NCBI GenBank assembly: GCA_017544745.1
Contig: JAFYDO010000012.1
Coordinates: 1 to 8,273 of the forward strand
Source of the DNA: Treponema sp.
GTDB taxonomy: Bacteria > Spirochaetota > Spirochaetia > Treponematales > Treponemataceae
Direction of reading: 5' to 3'
Length of the DNA: 8,273 bases
In this document: one piece after another, positions 5,923 to 8,273 of the stretch
Numbering within the stretch: the first letter of the stretch is position 1
Layout of the letters: every line of letters begins with the position of its first letter
Translations under genes and position numbers: made by a program
Notes under the pieces: model-generated
Database searches by the model: none
What the model was told of the DNA's origin: nothing
The model's input: only the letters and a program-made list of their open reading frames with translations

Positions 5923-6808
5923 GTTTTGCACAGCCGCTTTTATTACAGCTGTATTTTTGTTTCCCGTTTTTGCGATAGACACTGTTCCTGCTGCAGACGT
6001 CTACGAGGATGTTTTTTTGTACGCTCAAAAGCTTGAACAGGGAGGTGCCCTGGAAGAAGCCGAGGTTGAATACAAGCGCTATATTTTTCTGCAGGATTAT
6101 TCTGCGGGAGTTCATCAGACTCAAGCCTTTTCAAGTCTTGCACAGCTTTATGCTAAAAAGGAACAGTGGCAGCTGGCCGCAGATTCAATGAACCAGGCAA
6201 TTCAAAGCTCAATAAACGACGGACAAAGGACAGAAGAAACAGATTTGCTACGGCTCAGGCATATTCAGTATCTTTCGCATCTTAGCAGTAACCTCTATAT
6301 TTTTTCGTACATCAATTTTCCCGACTTTTCGACGGATGTACGGCAGGCCGCTTTTCTTGCAGATTTTAAGAACTGCATAGAGCAGGAGCTCTGGCAAAAC
6401 GCAAAGGACAAATTTGATTTTGCACAGCGGGAGTTCCCTGATCTGTTTACACAGGAACAGGCTCAAACTATAAACTCAAGCTTTCAAAGTATCTTTGCTT
6501 ATAAACCAAAAAAGCAGCTTCTAGCAGGTTATCTTTCATTTATTCCGGGTCTTGGCCAGCTTTATGCAGGAGATCCGCTGGATGCACTCAATGCCTTTGT
6601 TTTAAACGGTTCGCTAATTGCAGTAAGTGCATGGTCACTTTGTACACTGGACTTCTGGACCTTCTCTTTATTGGAGTTTAATCCCCTGGCACATTTTATG
6701 AAAGGCAATATTTACAATGCCCAGAAGGATGCTTATGAGTATAATCAGAGGAAGCTCAAGGCTTTTTCAAGCCAAATTCTGGATATTGTGGATGAGAAAA
6801 TACATTGA
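5906..6808 (+). CDS. Exported TPR-like protein with C-terminal TM2/DUF5683-like hydrophobic domain (paralog 2)
   Basis: 300 residues from the ATG at 5906. An open frame from 5846 would add 20 hydrophilic residues before the signal peptide and is unlikely to be used. With the 5906 start, the signal peptide begins MKQFIRF and is cleaved after VFA (23), and the shared motif AE(G/V)EYKRY(L/I)F falls at residues 52-61 in both paralogs. A TPR-like region spans about 32-100. The C-terminal domain begins with KKQLLAGYLSFIPGLGQLYAGD (given here as positions 202-223; the key signature is PGLGQLYAG), followed by hydrophobic segments at about 226-245 and 248-266 and a NIYNAQKDAYEYN basic/aromatic stretch near 268-280. 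The start lies 17 bases inside the upstream gene; a weak GAGG sits about 15 bases upstream. The stop overlaps the next promoter. It probably acts with paralog 1, possibly as a hetero-oligomer (inferred). Confidence 0.8.
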   Translation: MKQFIRFCTAAFITAVFLFPVFAIDTVPAADVYEDVFLYAQKLEQGGALEEAEVEYKRYIFLQDYSAGVHQTQAFSSLAQLYAKKEQWQLAADSMNQAIQSSINDGQRTEETDLLRLRHIQYLSHLSSNLYIFSYINFPDFSTDVRQAAFLADFKNCIEQELWQNAKDKFDFAQREFPDLFTQEQAQTINSSFQSIFAYKPKKQLLAGYLSFIPGLGQLYAGDPLDALNAFVLNGSLIAVSAWSLCTLDFWTFSLLEFNPLAHFMKGNIYNAQKDAYEYNQRKLKAFSSQILDIVDEKIH

Positions 6809-6832
6809 AAAATCCATAAAATGCGTTATAAT
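6805..6832 (+). promoter_or_regulatory. Strong sigma70-type promoter overlapping the preceding stop codon
   Basis: TTGAAA (6805-6810), a 16-base spacer and a perfect TATAAT (6827-6832) stand in the short gap before the 358-aa gene. The TGA stop of paralog 2 (6806-6808) is part of the -35 element. Transcription would begin around 6839-6840, giving an AT-rich leader of about 24 bases with no Shine-Dalgarno sequence. No terminator hairpin is visible in the gap, so read-through from the upstream operon is also likely. Confidence 0.7.
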
Positions 6833-6863
6833 AAACTTTATAAATACTTAAATTCTTTAGACT

Positions 6864-7940
6864 ATGCAGCAAAACAATTTTGAACAGGTAGATCTCAGCA
6901 CTTTCTTTGACTCACAGGACGAAAGTCCCATCAACGACCAGAAAGCCGAGATGCTCACTACAAAACAGAAAGAACTCATACAGGAAGTAATGCCGCAGAT
7001 AAAAGCCATAGATCCCGAAAAGGCCGAAAACTTTGAGGAAAGGCTTAAATCTCTGGAGGCTCTGGCACAGGCTGTTGCTCAATTTCCTTCTCTTCTGGAA
7101 AAGCATGAGCTTATTGGCGGTACCCGTACCCCTACTTCCTTAATTGATTCGCTCATAGACCATCAGAATGCGGGAGATGCTACGCTGCAGCTTCCGTCTA
7201 AAGCAATGCTTGGAAAAGGACTTCTTGTTGCAAAAATGCACACCTTTTCAAGCTTTGCAAAATATACACATCACATTGCAGAACTCAAAAAATATTCCAA
7301 AGCCTTTGATACAGAAACTGTTTCTTCCATGTACTCGCTGCTCATCGAAGACGTTTACTTAAACTTAATCCGCGATACCACACAGCCAATGGAATTCCGT
7401 CGGGAATGGGCACTGTCACTTCTGCTGCTTTGGGAGCATTGGAACGACCAGGGAAGTGCTCAGGTTGCACCCGTATTGGAATCTGTATGGATGGCACGTC
7501 GACGCCTTGCTCCTGCTTTTGGAACTATGATGGGTACAAGCGAGCTCCTGCTTATTTCCATGCAGATGGATGACCAGTGGATTGCGTTTATAAAGCAGAA
7601 GCTTGGTGAACCAGGGGTTTCGCAGGCAATGGAGGAATTCCTTTTTGGCATTTCGTTTGAACAGATAAATACACTCCGCACAATCTTAAAGGAAAAAGGC
7701 ATTCCTGCAATTGGTCGTGATGAAGTAAGCAAGTTTCTGGGCGAACACGTAAAATCAGATGCGGGACTTGACTACCGAGACTTTTATGCAAAATATACAA
7801 TTCGACGCGATGATGCACGCTCACGTACAAGGCTCAAATTAAACGGACCTCATAAGACACTGGAAGATTACTTTATTCAGTTTGTAACGGAGCAAAACAA
7901 GGAGAAGCAGAACAATGATACTTTCGCAAAATCCAAATGA
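6864..7940 (+). CDS. Unrecognised soluble protein, 358 residues
   Basis: I do not recognise this family. There is no signal peptide or membrane helix, so it should be cytoplasmic. It is predicted mostly helical. Residues 1-60 are hydrophilic and charged (possible coiled coil or linker, about 31-72), and 110-310 look like a compact helical core with a Trp-rich patch (REWALSLLLLWEHWND at 180-195, then VWMARRRLAPAF at 208-219). The C-terminal 40 residues are basic then polar (YTIRRDDARSRTRLKLNG at 311-328), compatible with nucleic-acid or protein contact. Its last 26 bases overlap the XRE regulator gene, so the two are translated together and may share a pathway. It has its own strong promoter but no visible ribosome site. 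It is probably a lineage-restricted spirochaete protein (inferred). Confidence 0.75.
   Translation: MQQNNFEQVDLSTFFDSQDESPINDQKAEMLTTKQKELIQEVMPQIKAIDPEKAENFEERLKSLEALAQAVAQFPSLLEKHELIGGTRTPTSLIDSLIDHQNAGDATLQLPSKAMLGKGLLVAKMHTFSSFAKYTHHIAELKKYSKAFDTETVSSMYSLLIEDVYLNLIRDTTQPMEFRREWALSLLLLWEHWNDQGSAQVAPVLESVWMARRRLAPAFGTMMGTSELLLISMQMDDQWIAFIKQKLGEPGVSQAMEEFLFGISFEQINTLRTILKEKGIPAIGRDEVSKFLGEHVKSDAGLDYRDFYAKYTIRRDDARSRTRLKLNGPHKTLEDYFIQFVTEQNKEKQNNDTFAKSK
7899..7904 (+). promoter_or_regulatory. Ribosome binding site of the XRE regulator gene
   Basis: AAGGAG lies within the end of the 358-aa gene, 10 bases before an ATG at 7915. It supports starting the regulator there, with a 26-base overlap between the two genes. 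Confidence 0.65.
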
Positions 7941-8273
7941 GGAAGATAAACAGAAAAAAGTTCCATACCACTTTGGCGAAAAGCTTCGTCAGGTAAGAGA
8001 GAAAAAAGGATATACCTTAAAGGTTGTTGCTCAAAAAGCCGGAGTAAGTGAAAGTCTTGTTTCTCAGATTGAGCGCAATCATGTTTCACCTGCAATTGAT
8101 ACCCTGCTTGCCCTTGCAGACGTTCTGGACATAAACCTGGAATTTCTTTTTGAAGAATACAGAAAGGTTCGTCCTGTAACAATAATTCATGCAGGAGAAC
8201 GTCCGACTGTACGCGAAGATGAAATAATTTACGAAGAGCTTGCAAATCCAAAGGATTCAAGAGGCGATGTTTC
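7915..8273 (+). CDS. XRE-family transcriptional regulator, probably with C-terminal cupin sensor (truncated by the right edge)
   Basis: 119 codons are visible. After a polar N-terminal tail, residues 20-79 form a classic Xre/Cro helix-turn-helix: FGEKLRQVREKKGYTLKVVA, then KAGVSESLVSQIERN (41-55), then SPAIDTLLALADVLDINLEFLF (58-79). The SxLVSQIERN recognition helix and SPxxxTLLxLAxxL are characteristic of the group. The following VRPVTIIHAGERP (85-97) is what usually links this HTH to a small cupin ligand-binding domain in the roughly 180-residue XRE-cupin regulators, but the cupin itself lies beyond the window. It should be a cytoplasmic DNA-binding repressor or activator responding to a small molecule. 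It is translationally coupled to the unrecognised gene before it; target genes cannot be told, though XRE-cupin regulators often control adjacent metabolic genes. Confidence 0.88.
   Translation, partial: MILSQNPNEEDKQKKVPYHFGEKLRQVREKKGYTLKVVAQKAGVSESLVSQIERNHVSPAIDTLLALADVLDINLEFLFEEYRKVRPVTIIHAGERPTVREDEIIYEELANPKDSRGDV

Noticed and set aside
6809..6863. Possible intrinsic terminator after paralog 2
   Set aside because: Only AT-rich short symmetry around TTATAA; no GC stem or T-run. The promoter explains the gap.
7877..8260. 127-codon minus-strand open frame at the right end
   Set aside because: It lies opposite the XRE regulator, whose helix-turn-helix is unmistakable.

Overview
The window looks like the chromosome of a spirochaete of the genus Treponema, probably a gut, rumen or oral commensal. 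This is an inference from style: moderately AT-rich DNA, many signal-peptide and lipoprotein genes with little homology outside the group, and tightly packed, often overlapping genes. I saw no tRNA, rRNA, insertion sequence, CRISPR array or recognisable riboswitch. Coding density is very high, with only three intergenic gaps of about 55-80 bases.

Region 1 (1-1667, minus strand) is a three-gene transcription unit. In transcription order it holds a small unrecognised lipoprotein, UDP-glucose 4-epimerase (galE), and the N-terminal part of an M20-family metallopeptidase that runs off the left edge. The junctions are tight: galE's ribosome site runs up to the lipoprotein stop, and galE and the peptidase share a TAATG.

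Region 2 (1739-3416) has a TPR lipoprotein on the plus strand and a secreted von Willebrand factor A (vWA) protein on the minus strand. They converge and overlap by 11 bases at their stop codons. The TPR lipoprotein is divergent from region 1, across a 71-80-base gap holding two back-to-back promoters.

Region 3 (3484-6808, plus strand) is the most interesting part. It is a four-gene operon in which every gene overlaps the next: (a) a membrane protein with a poly-Asp tract and a cysteine-patterned tail; (b) a secreted protein joining a LolA-like domain to a C-terminal YidD domain; (c) and (d) two paralogous proteins, each with a signal peptide, a TPR-like region and a C-terminal hydrophobic domain carrying a PGxGxxYxG motif like those of TM2/DUF5683 proteins. 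YidD is normally a small stand-alone protein encoded between rnpA and yidC and acts with YidC in membrane-protein insertion. Here it is fused, exported and embedded in an apparent envelope-biogenesis operon. This is my candidate for an undescribed system.

Region 4 (6805-8273, plus strand) has a strong sigma70-type promoter, then an unrecognised 358-aa soluble protein overlapping by 26 bases an XRE-type regulator whose C-terminal part, probably a cupin sensor, leaves the window on the right.

A cross-cutting observation: several promoters place the -10 hexamer only 6-7 bases before an ATG, which predicts leaderless mRNAs for exported-protein genes.
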